Source: Corylus avellana
Taxonomy: Eukaryota; Streptophyta; Magnoliopsida; Fagales; Betulaceae
Reading direction: 5' to 3'
DNA length: 64,000 bases
NCBI RefSeq assembly: GCF_901000735.1
Contig: NC_081542.1
Span: forward strand, 10,624,893 to 10,688,892
Shown piece after piece: positions 1 to 11,899 of the stretch. Position 1 is the first letter of the stretch. Each line of letters starts with the position of its first letter. A model generated the notes under the pieces. That model saw nothing but the letters and a program-made list of their open reading frames with translations. It had not been told where the DNA came from and did not search any database. Both the position numbers and the translations under genes were made by a program.

Positions 1-2541
1 GAATTCCGGGGAGGATGTTCTTGAATGGGTCTAGTGAAGCGGCGTCTTTGTTTACCCAACAAGGCAAGAAAGGGACCAACCAGGATGCCATGCTTGTTTG
101 GGAGGTGAGCTCTTCCTCATCTTCACATGCTACAGATTCTTTTTGGGCAAAATTTTTGTTGTTTAGTAGTAGTTAGATTTATTTGTTTTGTTTCTGGTGT
201 AGGATATCAAACATACTATGACTAGAATGCTAATGAATATGCTCTTCTTGCTGTTGCTTTTCTGGCCAATTGAATTGTGGTGTAATTATCGGTAGCTTTG
301 ATGATATTTAGCTGATTTATTAATCTTATATCAAGATATTTGTGCAGCTTTTCAATTCTTATCTTATCCTCATAGTTTGCCTTTACGTTGTACAGATGTA
401 TTCAGCTAGAGGAAATTCTGCTTTATCGTTCAAGAAAAAGCAGCACGTTTATCTGCAGTTTCTCTAATTTTTCTTCCTGGATATTATCCAATCTTTTAGT
501 TGCTTCAATAAACCACACACTTCTATGCTGGCAAAATTGAGGTTTTTTTTGCCTAGTTCGCATTTGACATCATGAGTCGGTGTCTCAGAACAAAAGATTT
601 GGCTCATCTTCATTCCATAGGGAAATTTATTAGTTATGGAAAACAAAAAAGGCTACTTTGCGCATTTCATGTGTCTTTCACTTTTTAGGCAAACTTGGCA
701 TTAAGACCCTTTTGAGTTGAATATGTGTATGAAGTTTGCAATATATGTCAGAAATCAGATGATTTCATCCTTCTAATTTTTTTTTTTTTTTTAAAAAAAA
801 CGAATCTGTTATACTGTATCCTTTCAGCATATTTCTTCTCTATTGAGCAATTATTTGCCGTAATGTCTTAGAAAAGACACATTTTGGTACTTATCTAATT
901 GGATACGTACTTGAGACTCACTTTGAAACTGGAAGCATCTCACTCTGTATTTTCTTAATTTATCAAACTCAAATCTTTTTAAAAAATAGATGAATTGAAA
1001 CATCTGCATCTTCATAATCTTCATTATTCGGCTTGTAATATTACTGCTTTGGCACTGCCTTTTCTATTGTTCTCTGTACCTCTTGATCTTGTTATTATCC
1101 TACAGAGTAAGAATATCCAGTAGAAGTAGCTATGTTATATCTTTCGTCATGCTTCTTCCTTTGTATCCTAAATTAGTAGCAGTATTAATATCTCAATTTG
1201 CTTGCTGGACTGTCTTTCACCAACTTTTCTTGAACTGTGGGTTTCAGAATTTTGGTTCTAGAACAGACACAATTTTCTGTGGTGTTTTTGATGGCCATGG
1301 TCCCTATGGTCACATGGTTGCAAAGAGAGTGAGAGATTCACTACCTCTGAGACTGAGTGCCCACTGGGAAGTAAACATAACCAGTGAGGATGTTCTCAAA
1401 GAGATCAGCCTTAATACAGCTGGAAGCATGAACTCTGAAGATACTCCCTTCATATCTGCGGATGAAGAATCCAGGGCTTCCATTGATCATGAGGAAGCAG
1501 ATAAGCATCCTGAGATCTTTCAGATTCTCAAGGAGTCATTTCTGAAGGCTTTTAGAGTCATGGACAGGGAACTGAGATTGCATCCTGGTATTGATTGCTT
1601 CTGTAGTGGGACAACAGCAGTAACTCTGGTTAAGCAGGTTTTCCTCTCATCACCATTGGAAACTTGTTTTCATATTTATATTTTCTGACATATCCTTCAT
1701 GCTCATGAGCGCATTGGCTGCTTTTTCAGGGTCGGGATCTTGTCATTGGAAATGTTGGGGACTCCAGAGCAGTATTGGGTACGAGAGACAAAGATGATTC
1801 TCTAACTTCAGTTCAGTTGACTGTGGATCTCAAACCAAATCTTCCAGGTCTCTCTTTCTCTCTCTCTCTCTCTCTCTCAAAGTTCGTCTCTACTAGTACA
1901 TTTGATTCAACACTTGTACATTATCACGTTCTTTGTGGTCGCTTGAAATATCTGATATATATTTTAGACATGAACTAAAGTTTATCTTGATTTAGAGTTT
2001 CTTTTTGGGTTACTCTCCCATTTATGATTGTAATCTAGAGCTATAGAGATTGTAGAAGGCAGACCCCTGATTTTCATTATTATTCTTTTTTTTGGGGGGG
2101 GGGGGTGGTGTGGCTGTTGTCAAAGGTGATGAGCTTTGGTGAAATGAGGTCCTACCAAGGCGACTCTAAAGGTTAAAAGTCAAGGCGCCTTCGGTTAGGC
2201 ACTTGCCTTTAGGGCCTACGGGAGTGCCTTGCATAAAGTCCTAGGCACTTTTGGTGAGAGCCTTGGTAAAATTCCCTATTTTATAGATGGAATTAGCGTC
2301 CCTGAAGAAACTATGTTTAAAGTTGAACAGAACAATTCTGTCCAGTTGGCTACTTTGGTTTGTGTAAGTAATAATAAAAAAAAAAGTCTTGGGCACTTGA
2401 GTCATGGAAAGTTGGTTGAGTGAATCTCTTCAAGTAAGCAGAAAGATAAAAATGTAAGGACTGCAACCCTTCTTCCTGTTTCCTATTCATACTTTTTTTT
2501 GGACCATTCCAGGAATCTATCTTGCCCCAACCCTTTTAACT

Positions 2542-2574
<33 letters not shown>

Positions 2575-5500
2575 GTCTAGGGATTTTTACTTTTATTTTT
2601 ATTTTTATTTTTATTTTTTATTTTTTTATTTTTTTAAATCCTTGTTTTAATTCAAATCAATTCCCATGGTAATTGTTCTCTCTCTCCAACACTTTTCCTT
2701 CTAACTTTTAAATGGGAGGTTTCTTAACATGTACTCTATAGCCCAATTGTTCTTCCTCTTTACTATGTATCAAATTTAAATATAGCTCAAAAAAATTTTG
2801 TTTTCTTTCTTATTATGAAAACTCTTTTATTTCGGTCAAAATCTCTTTACACCTCAATTATTTCTTTTACCTCTATAACAAAAACATATAGCAAAATATT
2901 CAATCTTATCTTCATTTCATTTTGTAAAACAATAATCGAAATCAGAATTCAATTCTCAAAAGTTTCAATCCACCATTCACAAAAGGTACTTTTTGCAACT
3001 ATTTCGGGGTTGAAGCATGAAAAATTCTCCACCACCTCTTAACCAAAATTTTTAATCACAAAAGTACTAAAAGGCTAAAAAGGGCATGTAGCATAAAAGA
3101 GCAAAGCCATGTAGTAAGATCTATTGCAGATACTGCTTTTTCCCCATGTCTAACATGCAATAGCAAATCTCCAAAACAAACCCCTTAAATCTTCACAAAC
3201 CCACAGACCCCAACCATTCACAAAAGCCATAGACTATAATCCCCTTAAGGGTGAGGGACTTGTTCGATAGCTGGTGGTTGGGAGGACGATCCCGAAGCGC
3301 GGTTGTGTGGAAAATGATCCCTCTGTGTCTTATGTGGTGTATTTGGAAGGAAAAAAATGCTAGATGTTTTGAAAATTCTATTAGGACTATAGAGGAATTG
3401 ACTCATTTTTTCTTCTTACTCTTTACTCTTGGACAGCCGCTTGGCTAGCTCCATTAGTAATTAGCTTTTCTGATTTTCTCTTTCATTTCTCTCCCTCTTA
3501 GGCGCTCTCTGTTTATACTTCCCGTGTATGTGGGTTGCGCCCCTTTGCGCTTTTTATGTATATCAATTACTTATCAAAAAAAAAAAAGGAACGAAATCAC
3601 TTCAACCAGTGATTCTTTAGCAAATCAAGCTTATAATAATCAAACTTCAAACAGAAGGAAAAACAATTGGCGCAAACAAGGCCTTGCCACATAGAATGCC
3701 AACAAAAAGAGAGCCGCAGAATTTACAGCTTCGCACAAAAAGGCCACCTTAAGAACGTTAGCACAACACAAAAAATAAAATGGGTGAAGAGAGAAATTCA
3801 CAGAAAGCAAGTGTAGAGAGAGAAAACTTGAAGAGAGATAGCAAAAAAAGAGAGAAAGAAAGTAAGAAAGAAATCGCAAATTTTGTAAAACAATAATAAC
3901 TTATAAATATCATTTTTTGGAAAACAATTGAATTAAATTTGACTTTGTTAGTTTTAAGTTACAATTGGAGTTCATAAATGTGTACTATGTTTAGAAATTG
4001 GCTCCTTCATTCAGTTGAGGACCTTTCTGCTGTCGAGTCATTCTATTCATCACTCCTTTATCCCTTTCCTATCCCCAAGGCTATGTGACGTGGTTTTTCC
4101 AGTAAAAATATCAATCTCCATGCACCAAATGCTATGGGGACCATGCCACATAGGCTTTGGGGGATGGGAGGGGGAATAATGGGGGAGATCTGTAGCATTA
4201 CTTTTCTGCTGCCTCGTTCCATGGGAAATATAAGGACTTGGTGTCTTGAGGTCACCTTTCACCCATGTGTGAAGATGAAAAAGAAATGTTGAATTGCTTT
4301 TTGGCAGCCCCCCTCCAAAAAAAAAAAAAAACTGAAGGGAATTCCATCTGTTGCAGAAGCTATTCTTACTATTTGAACTAGGAAGGCTGCATCTTGAGAC
4401 TTCACAGTAAGATAAAGGCCTCATTTGGTAGCCTTATCATTCGGAAGAAACCTGCCGTAGAACTTCTCCAAACTTTACCATCACAGATTTGTTTATCCTT
4501 TAGATCCTTTTTGTGTTGTTTGTTGATTGATAATGCAGCCTCCGAGGAATGGTGAAGTTGCTGTCTTTAGAATAATTTCAGTTTTGGCAATGTAAGAGCT
4601 TTTCATGAGTGGGGCCAAAGTGCAACATGATTGAAGTGAGAAGTGCTTTAGTAGCAGAAGTCGGGCCAATATGTCCTTATATGGTTTCAAAGCTTATATT
4701 ATGAGTGCTTAGGGTTAAAACAGGTTTTTATTTGAGTTCCTCTCTTCTTTCATCAATTTCGTTTCTTTTATTTTTCAATATATAGAATAGCAGTGCTTTA
4801 TTAGCAAAAATATCCTATCATGTCATAAAAGTCCAAAGCATGAAACTGTTCCAAATAGTGGACAAAGTAGAATGTGTTGATCATTATTGAGGATGTTAAG
4901 GAACATGTTGTAAGATTGCAAAGGTCAAATCTATGAAAGAGTTGGGTAAAATTTAATATTAGCCCTGATGGGTGTTGACCGAAGAGACATGCATAAGACA
5001 CCCATGACTGCATCAGTGAGTTCTGTAATGGACCTAACAGTAACTATTAAATATATGATTCAGATGGGAATGGCCTTTAAGCTCAGGGTTGGAACTCTGG
5101 GAGAAAATGTACAAGCTCTTTAATTAGTAGGATACGTTTAATCTGGGTTGATTTGGCGTAGTGGTATTGTGTGGTTGTTTGGCAAGAGACAAACATATGG
5201 CACTAGGCTTGGATGGTAACATCGAGTCAATGATAAACTGAAGAAACTCCTTGGTAAATAGAATTTGTTGGTTTTGGATATCACGATAAGTGGCTTGCAT
5301 ATTTATTGTTTGTCCATTGTCTTTTATGAGTGATTTGACTTTCTTGATATATAGGTTAAGTTTTTCCATTTACCTTGAATCTTGAACAGGAAATACAAAG
5401 GAAAGAATATAGGGATCAATTTTAGTCTTGCTTTGTTGCTTTTTTTTAGTTTGATGTTGGTTTATCTGTTTTTTTCTTGTTGTCAACTTCTTGCTCAAGT

Positions 5501-6353
5501 CTTTTTCTACTTTTATTTCCATTTACAGCGGAAGCTGAGAGAATCCGGAAGTGTAAAGGGCGTGTTTTTGCTCTTCATGATGAACCTGAGGTTGCTCGAG
5601 TCTGGCTGCCAAACAACGACTCCCCTGGCCTTGCCATGGCACGTGCTTTTGGAGATTTCTGCCTAAAGGATTTTGGTCTGATCTCTGTACCTGACATATC
5701 CTATTGGCGCCTCACGGAGAAGGATGAATTTATTGTCTTGGCTACAGATGGGGTAGGAGAGCCAACTAATAATCCTTTTGGCATTTGCTTTATTAAGTGG
5801 ATTAGTTCTTTGTTTTTCCTGCCTTTTGATATCTATTTCTAGTTTCAAATAAAAATCAAAGTCGCTTTTTTTTTTTCAACAGGTTTGGGATGTGCTATCA
5901 AACAAAGAGGTGGTAGACATTATAGCATCAGCCCCAGCACGTTCCTCTGCGGCTCGGTTCCTGGTTGAGTCAGCAGTTCGAGCTTGGAGATACAAATATC
6001 CAACATCCAAAATCGATGATTGTGCTGTAGTTTGCCTCTTTCTTGACACGAACAGCTCGTATACCGCTTCGAATGCCACGATAAAAGAGCAGCTTACTTC
6101 TGTGGAGCAGGTTGCGACGTGCAGTGAGAAAGAAGATCTCTCTGGACCAACCGGTTTGGACCGTTCAGGAACTGTCCGAACGGGTAATGCTCTGCAAGAA
6201 GGAAGCAATGGAGTTGCCTCAGAGGAGGAGGAAATGCATACCGACGTGGGAAAAGACTGGTCTGCCCTAGAAGGGGTTTCCCGTGTGAACACATTGTTGA
6301 ATCTGCCTAGGTTTGTGCCAGGAAAGGAAGAGAAGAAGGCACGGAAAGGATGA
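1..6353 (+). CDS. PP2C-type protein phosphatase, clade E-like (5' partial)
   Basis: Metal-dependent Ser/Thr phosphatase of the plant PP2C family, closest by motif to the Arabidopsis PP2C33/PP2C74 group. Exons: <1-104, 1248-1637, 1730-1847, 5529-5752, 5883-6353 (TGA at 6351). All junctions are GT-AG and keep phase, giving 434 visible residues. Bases 1-2 finish a codon and the frame is open to the window edge, so the N-terminus (often a myristoylation site in this group) lies outside. Visible motifs in order: KKGTNQDAM; FCGVFDGHGPYG with the metal-binding DGH; CSGTTAVT; GNVGDSRAVLG; the LAMARAFGDFCLKDFG block; LATDG/VWDVLSN across the exon 4/5 junction; and DDCAVVCLFL. The C-terminal tail of about 90 residues is acidic and low in conservation. 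The 3.7-kb intron 3 holds a LINE tail. What is known of the family suggests a cytosolic or membrane-tethered signalling phosphatase; the substrate cannot be read from sequence. Confidence 0.95.
105..1247 (+). other. PP2C intron 1
   Basis: A 1.1-kb AT-rich intron between the KKGTNQDAM exon and the DGH exon. Donor GTGAGC at 105 and acceptor ending TTTCAG at 1247. No repeat, gene or RNA could be recognised in it. A reading frame that runs from 1083 into exon 2 is only intron read-through. Confidence 0.8.
1848..5528 (+). other. PP2C intron 3 (long, repeat-bearing)
   Basis: A 3.7-kb intron containing CT microsatellites (1852-1879 and about 2541-2577), a G run at about 2094-2105, an A/T-rich TTTTTA array at 2587-2635, and a sense-oriented LINE 3' end at about 3245-3587. 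Between 3600 and 5528 nothing was recognised. Both splice sites join in phase (codon GCG split after its first base). Confidence 0.8.
3245..3587 (+). mobile_element. LINE 3' end, TTACTTATC-tail family
   Basis: A 5'-truncated non-LTR retrotransposon. Residual coding similarity to the C-terminal end of plant LINE ORF2 is visible (the stretch CLMWCIWKEKNARCFEN), followed by a 3' tail with GGGTTGCGCCCCTTTGCGC and then TTACTTATC plus poly(A). The same tail is found near 52.4 and 60.2 kb. No target duplication was identified. Confidence 0.75.
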
Positions 6354-6659
6354 AAGGCTGTTACCCTTGTTTTGGAAATACATAATTAATTTTATTCTAT
6401 TTTTCTTTTTCCTTGTTTCTGTTTAGTTTTTAAATTTCTACAGAAAAGGAAAAAGATGTGCTGGGCCATCAATGTTAAATTTGAACTGGAGAGGTGGCCC
6501 TGCTATATTAGCGCTTCTGGGGAAAATTGCTTCTCTCTGTAGTGGGTGGAATTGGAATTTTTGTAAAATCCAGCTCTCCCATCAATTTTCATTATTTTAT
6601 TTTCTGAAATTTGATGTGTGATTTGTTGGTAATTGTAATGTGGATAATAATTTTGTGAT

Positions 6660-6665
6660 AATAAA
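6660..6665 (+). promoter_or_regulatory. Candidate poly(A) signal of the PP2C gene
   Basis: An AATAAA hexamer sits about 305 bases after the PP2C stop codon, downstream of a T-rich 3' untranslated stretch. Position and sequence fit a plant near-upstream element; there is no transcript evidence. Confidence 0.35.
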
Positions 6666-6994
6666 GCATCCTCTTTCTAAGTGCAACCTGAGTGGTCTGG
6701 TGTTTGATTGTCTTTCTCTGGTCGTGTTCCGATGTGGACTGATCTTAACAGCATATGGCTCATGCACTTGCAAGAAAATCTTTCCCTTTATTTATTTATT
6801 ATTATTTTTTTTTTGTGGTTTAAATTACTTGACCAAATAGAATACGCACTTTCCAAGTTGCTAATTTGAGATAGAAAACAGATTCAAAAAGTTGCTGGCC
6901 TACAATTATGACTTTTTGAAGCTTTCCACTCAATATGTTTGTCCATATCTTTTGTAGCCGAAAGCGACTTCCCTGCCACGTTGCCTACCACTCG

Positions 6995-7316
6995 ATTAGA
7001 ACTTGTTCGGAATTGCGTTTAAAAAATATTTTTTACAGCTTGGCAAATCGGGTATGTTTGGTAAAAAATTTAAAATTTACTTTTTAAACTTTTTTGTTCC
7101 AAGTTGGGATTACGCTGCTAGGAGCTTAAAAAGTTGTGCTAAATATAAAGCTAGTATGTTTAATAAAAAACTTCAAACATATTTCTTTGACTCTTTTACC
7201 CTAAAAAATGATTAAAACTTAGTTTTAGGAAAAATTTTAAAAATTAAACTTTTTCTAAAATCCTATTTTTAGCTTTAAAAACTCTATTTCTCACCGCAAT
7301 CCAAATATACTCTAAG
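6995..7316. mobile_element. PIF/Harbinger-type MITE between the tail-to-tail genes
   Basis: The left end reads TTAGAACTTGTTCGGAATTG and the right end, reverse-complemented, TTAGAGTATATTTGGATTGC. These match the TIR style of the 5-kb Harbinger element at 32740 (TTTGGGATTGCGG core). The body is AT-rich with no open frame. It fills most of the gap between the PP2C and carboxypeptidase 3' ends. Divergent and clearly old. Confidence 0.55.
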
Positions 7317-7539
7317 AAAACGGAAGAAGCTCGAAAATTAGGTTTTTACTAAGAAGTTCTCTTTAATTTTTCCTATAAACAAAACATAATATTCAATCAG
7401 AACTCTTGGTCATTTATTTTCTAAACACAACTCCTTTTGTTATTTCTTTCATTTATGCTTTAAATGAAGCTCCCATTCATGTATGAGCAATGGAAATCCA
7501 AATAATTCAAGCAATAAAGCTGCTCTATTTATTTTACAA

Positions 7540-10500
7540 TCATATTGGTTTCCCATCCAACCAACGGCTATAGAACTGCAATGCCTCTTGTGGCTTGTAT
7601 TCCGGGACCGTGTGCCCTGCACCCTACACCACAAACTAAATCTCACTAATTTTGGAAAATTTTTTATTACATTAAAAATAACACCTTTTATTTTTATTTT
7701 TAATGGTTCACAGACAACATGGTACAAACCTTGACTGTGAGAAAGGTGAGATCATTCTCGTACCGCTGTAAGTATCTGCAACAAAAATGCATCCAAAAAA
7801 AAAAAAAATGAAGATTATTTTCGGTTAAATTTTGTTTGTTTCGACGTAAAACTGTTTTTGATAGTAAACATTTTTTTTTTTTCAAACAAAATATTGTTTT
7901 TTTATGGTATTTGGTTGTTTCCGTCCTCAACACATTTTCTGTTTTTTGTTTTTATCAGAAATATTTTACGTTAAAACAAACGGAGTGTAAGGAGTGAATT
8001 TTACCCGGAAACTTGGGCGTTAGTGACCCAAGCCCTCCATTCATCCAAAATTTTATATCCGAGTGATGCAGTCCATGCCTGAGTCCCAGTAAATGGTACG
8101 CACATATCATGGTCTCCGCTGCATGCAAAATTAACCAACCAATTTAAGAGTCGATTGGATTGCTTGGAGAAAATAAGGTCTTCATGATTTGCTCTTTTAC
8201 CAATTTCAATGGAATTCAAAATTCGTAAAACAAACAAAATTAAACTAATTAAACTCATATTTGAAATTTTATGCCATGTAATTCTATTATTCTGATTAAT
8301 GATATCTTCAAGAAGCACAATAGCAGAAGGATCTGTCAAAGATATTCCAATCAAAAAAAAAAAAAAAAAACTTAACCCCCTAAACTTTTATTGTTTTTTG
8401 CAATTTAGTGTATCGAATTTTACAAAATTTATAATCTCACATTTCCGTTAGGATTTAAATCGTAACATGGGGGAGTGAGAAATTCTGATAATGCCCCTGT
8501 ATTTTCCCAGGTTTTTTTTTTTTTTAGTAAAAGAATTAATCGTAATTTAAGGGTAATTTTGTACTTTTACAAAGTTTACAGGGGTGAAATGGTTATTTTA
8601 TCATTTGACGGTCTAATTTAACCTCAAACCCTGATGGGAGGGGTGAGATTGTAAATTTTTTAAAATTCAATATACTAAATCGAGAGTTTTCAAACTTGAA
8701 AGGAGATTGCAAAAAAGAATAAATTTTTAGAAAATTAAATGTAATTTTCGTTAGAGAAAAAAAAAAAAAAAAATCCAAGTGTTATACCTGAAAATAAGTG
8801 CTCGATATCCTTGGAGGGTTAAATTCCGATGGTAAGGGATCATGCTTCCAGTGTCGTGACGATAGTGTATTCCACGAGTGCACAACACCCAAGGACCCGT
8901 CACACTTTCCTGTCAATGTTTTTGTTTTTGTTTCGGTTTTGGATTTCAACTATAACTTTAGCAATAATAATAAAAAAAAATTTTTAAAAAATTAATCATT
9001 TAATTTAGAAAAATTTTATTTACTTCTTTTGAATTGCCACTCTTTTTCAATATCCCCCATAAAGTTTAAAATTTCTTAATTGAGTATATCGAACTTTAAA
9101 TTTTTTAAAAAAATTTACTTTGCCTTCATAAAGTTTCAAGAAATTTTCAATTCAAACCCTCAACGTTTAAAAATTGGCAATGTACCCTGTAATGTTTCAA
9201 AAAATTTCAATTCAAACCTTCGTTACTAATTTCCGTCTAATTGGACGGAAATCATCACACGTGCGTCTCACTTGAAATTTTGATGCCCTCTATTCCAATT
9301 TTGCCTTCATTAAAAACCTATGAAATTATGTAATTACCCTCATTAAAACCTATGAAATTGAGGGTAATTGCGTAATTTCATAGGTTTTTAATGATGGCAA
9401 AATTGGAATAGAGGGCATCAAAATTCCACATGAGACACACGTAGGATGATTTCCATCCAATTAGATGGAAATTAGTAACAGAGGGTCTGAATTGAAAATT
9501 TTTTAAACATTAAGAGGGTACATTACCAATTTTTAAACATTGAGGTTCAAATTAAGAAACCCCTGAAACTTTAGGAGTAAAGTGAATTTAACCATTTTTT
9601 TTTAATGTCCCCCATTTGTTAAGATTTTTTGTTAAATCCCAACAAAATTTTCAAAATACTCCCAATTTTTTTTTTTGGAAAAAATATTTAAAATTATTGT
9701 AAAGATTGAGGCATTAGTATTTTTGAAAATACTATTAAATTCATACCAATGCCTTAATCTTTGCCATTTTTTTTCTTAAAACAAATAGAGGTATTTTGAA
9801 AATTTTAACACCCCTCAGTTAGGAATTAACAAAAAATCCTAATGAATGGGTGACATTGAAAACAATTGAAAGATTGATACAGTAAATTGAGAGAAATTGA
9901 ACATTAAGAGAGATATTCCAAAAGTGGTGACAGTTAAAGGAGAATTAAGTGAAAATTTTCCTTTAATTTATATTATAACACTAATTACGATACCGGCTTC
10001 GCATGAATTGCTTTCCTGACCGCTTCCTGGCTCAGCCACAAAGTTGCAACTTGGTCGTCCTACACTTGCAGAGATTATCGATCAATAAAATGCTTTTCCT
10101 AAAAGAATTAAAAAAAAAAATCTTTAAAATATATAAATATGCACAAAATATATAGCTTACAACGCAAGGAATGCTGATTCTTTCAGCAATTTGGGGCCAT
10201 AATTGTACAATGCCATCTATGACAGGTGCCCTCATGGGCCAAGCACGCCCAAACATTCTTTTTCTGACGCCCAGAGGCCTCTCAGTTGCCCCTAGTTGTT
10301 GGAAGCTTTGAGGTAAATTACTCGTGTTTCCAACTTTGTCCTTTTGCTCTGTTCCCATCTCGTAGTAGCAAGGCTCAAGGATGTCATATATGTTTAGCCC
10401 ACTAAGTGCCTATAAAATAAAAAAATAAAAAATAAATATTATTAATCTAACTGGTAATAATATTTGTTTCCATTGCATTTCAAACTTCAATATTTTTTAT

Positions 10501-11852
10501 TAGAAAAAAAAAATCTTCAATATTTCTTTATTATTTCACTTTTTGAATACCATAAGAAAAAAAAAATCTTAGAAACCGTTTTTTTATTTCACAGATATTC
10601 CACAATGCTGTTTTAGTAGTCCCAATTAAACATTGTTTAGAACTGTTATGTCAATATTGTGAGATATTTATAGGCTATTAAAACTCCCACTCTGACATTC
10701 CCTGATGTGACACTAAAAATTACAATTAGATTTTAGATGGATCACAATTGAATTTTGAATCAAATTATGAGTTTTAGTGTCATGTCAAGCAGTATAGGAG
10801 TAAAAAATATGTGTAACGTTTCTCTTTATAAGATAAAAATGTAGTGTCAAACATTACTTGATCTTAATTGCCTAGTGAAAGATATTCTATGTGCATTTAG
10901 AAATGGACTGAGTTTTTCTCTAAATTAGGCTGAAGAAAATTTCTCAACATAGTTTATAAAATTGCATATGTTCCTCAAAACACATACTTTTTTAATAGAA
11001 TTTCTTCCAACTCTTTTAACGCTATTAAAGAAACGTGTGTTTCTTACATGTTCAATGAACACATGGCAATTTTACAGTCTAGGAAAACCAGATCTTTTAG
11101 AAAACCATCTCACCTCACTAACTAGTTCAAGGCTTAGATAGCAAGAATTCTCTTGAGAGTCATAGTAGTTCCCTTTACAAGCAGCTTCAACTTTCTGCAA
11201 AGATCATTGTGCATTGCCTCAATTAATGGGTTTTTAAGTAATGGGAAATAGTATATTATTGTAATAATATTTTCTTTTAATTATTAATATTGGAGGTTTT
11301 AAATTACCAATATTAATTATTTTCACCCACGTACCTTATATATATTGTCTGAGATAAGGCCCATTCCATGTGCAAATGGTACAAGAGCATTGCCATCAAA
11401 TCTTTCATCTGTCACTCCATTCCCCACCATGTAACCCTACATGAATTTTTTTTATAAATTATTTTAATAAAAAAAAAATCAAATTTAGCCTATTATTATT
11501 ATTATTAGTCTTTAAAAATGGAAAATCCCAAAAGTGACATACCTTGAAATTGATAATGGGCTCTGCGTGATTTTTAATTCCTGAAGGAAAAATTTATAAT
11601 TAAATTTGGAAAATTAATAGTCCAAGTAAATATTTATCTAAAATAATAATAAAGAAAAGAGAATAGTTAATTAATACCTTTTACTACTTCGGAAGCAAGA
11701 GTGGGCACATAAATTCCGGCATAAGACTCCCCTGAGATATAAAATGGATTTGGAAGGAACTCTGGAAATTGCTTAAACCACTGCTTGCAAAACAATAAAA
11801 TTGTTACATTAAAAATTTAAAATCTACTCAAAAGTTGATTTAATTATTTTTC

Positions 11853-11899
<47 letters not shown>

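Noticed and set aside
1083..1247. Upstream extension of the PP2C DGH exon to a Met at 1083
   Set aside because: The acceptor TTTCAG at 1247 joins exactly at NFGSRTD as in homologues; the upstream part is hydrophobic intron read-through.
4050..4424. Overlapping minus-strand frames of 124 and 65 codons
   Set aside because: They lie in PP2C intron 3, overlap each other, show no motif, and contain homopolymer-coded Phe/Gly runs.
5876..6294. Minus-strand frames of 138 and 66 codons
   Set aside because: Shadows of the PP2C last exon on the opposite strand.
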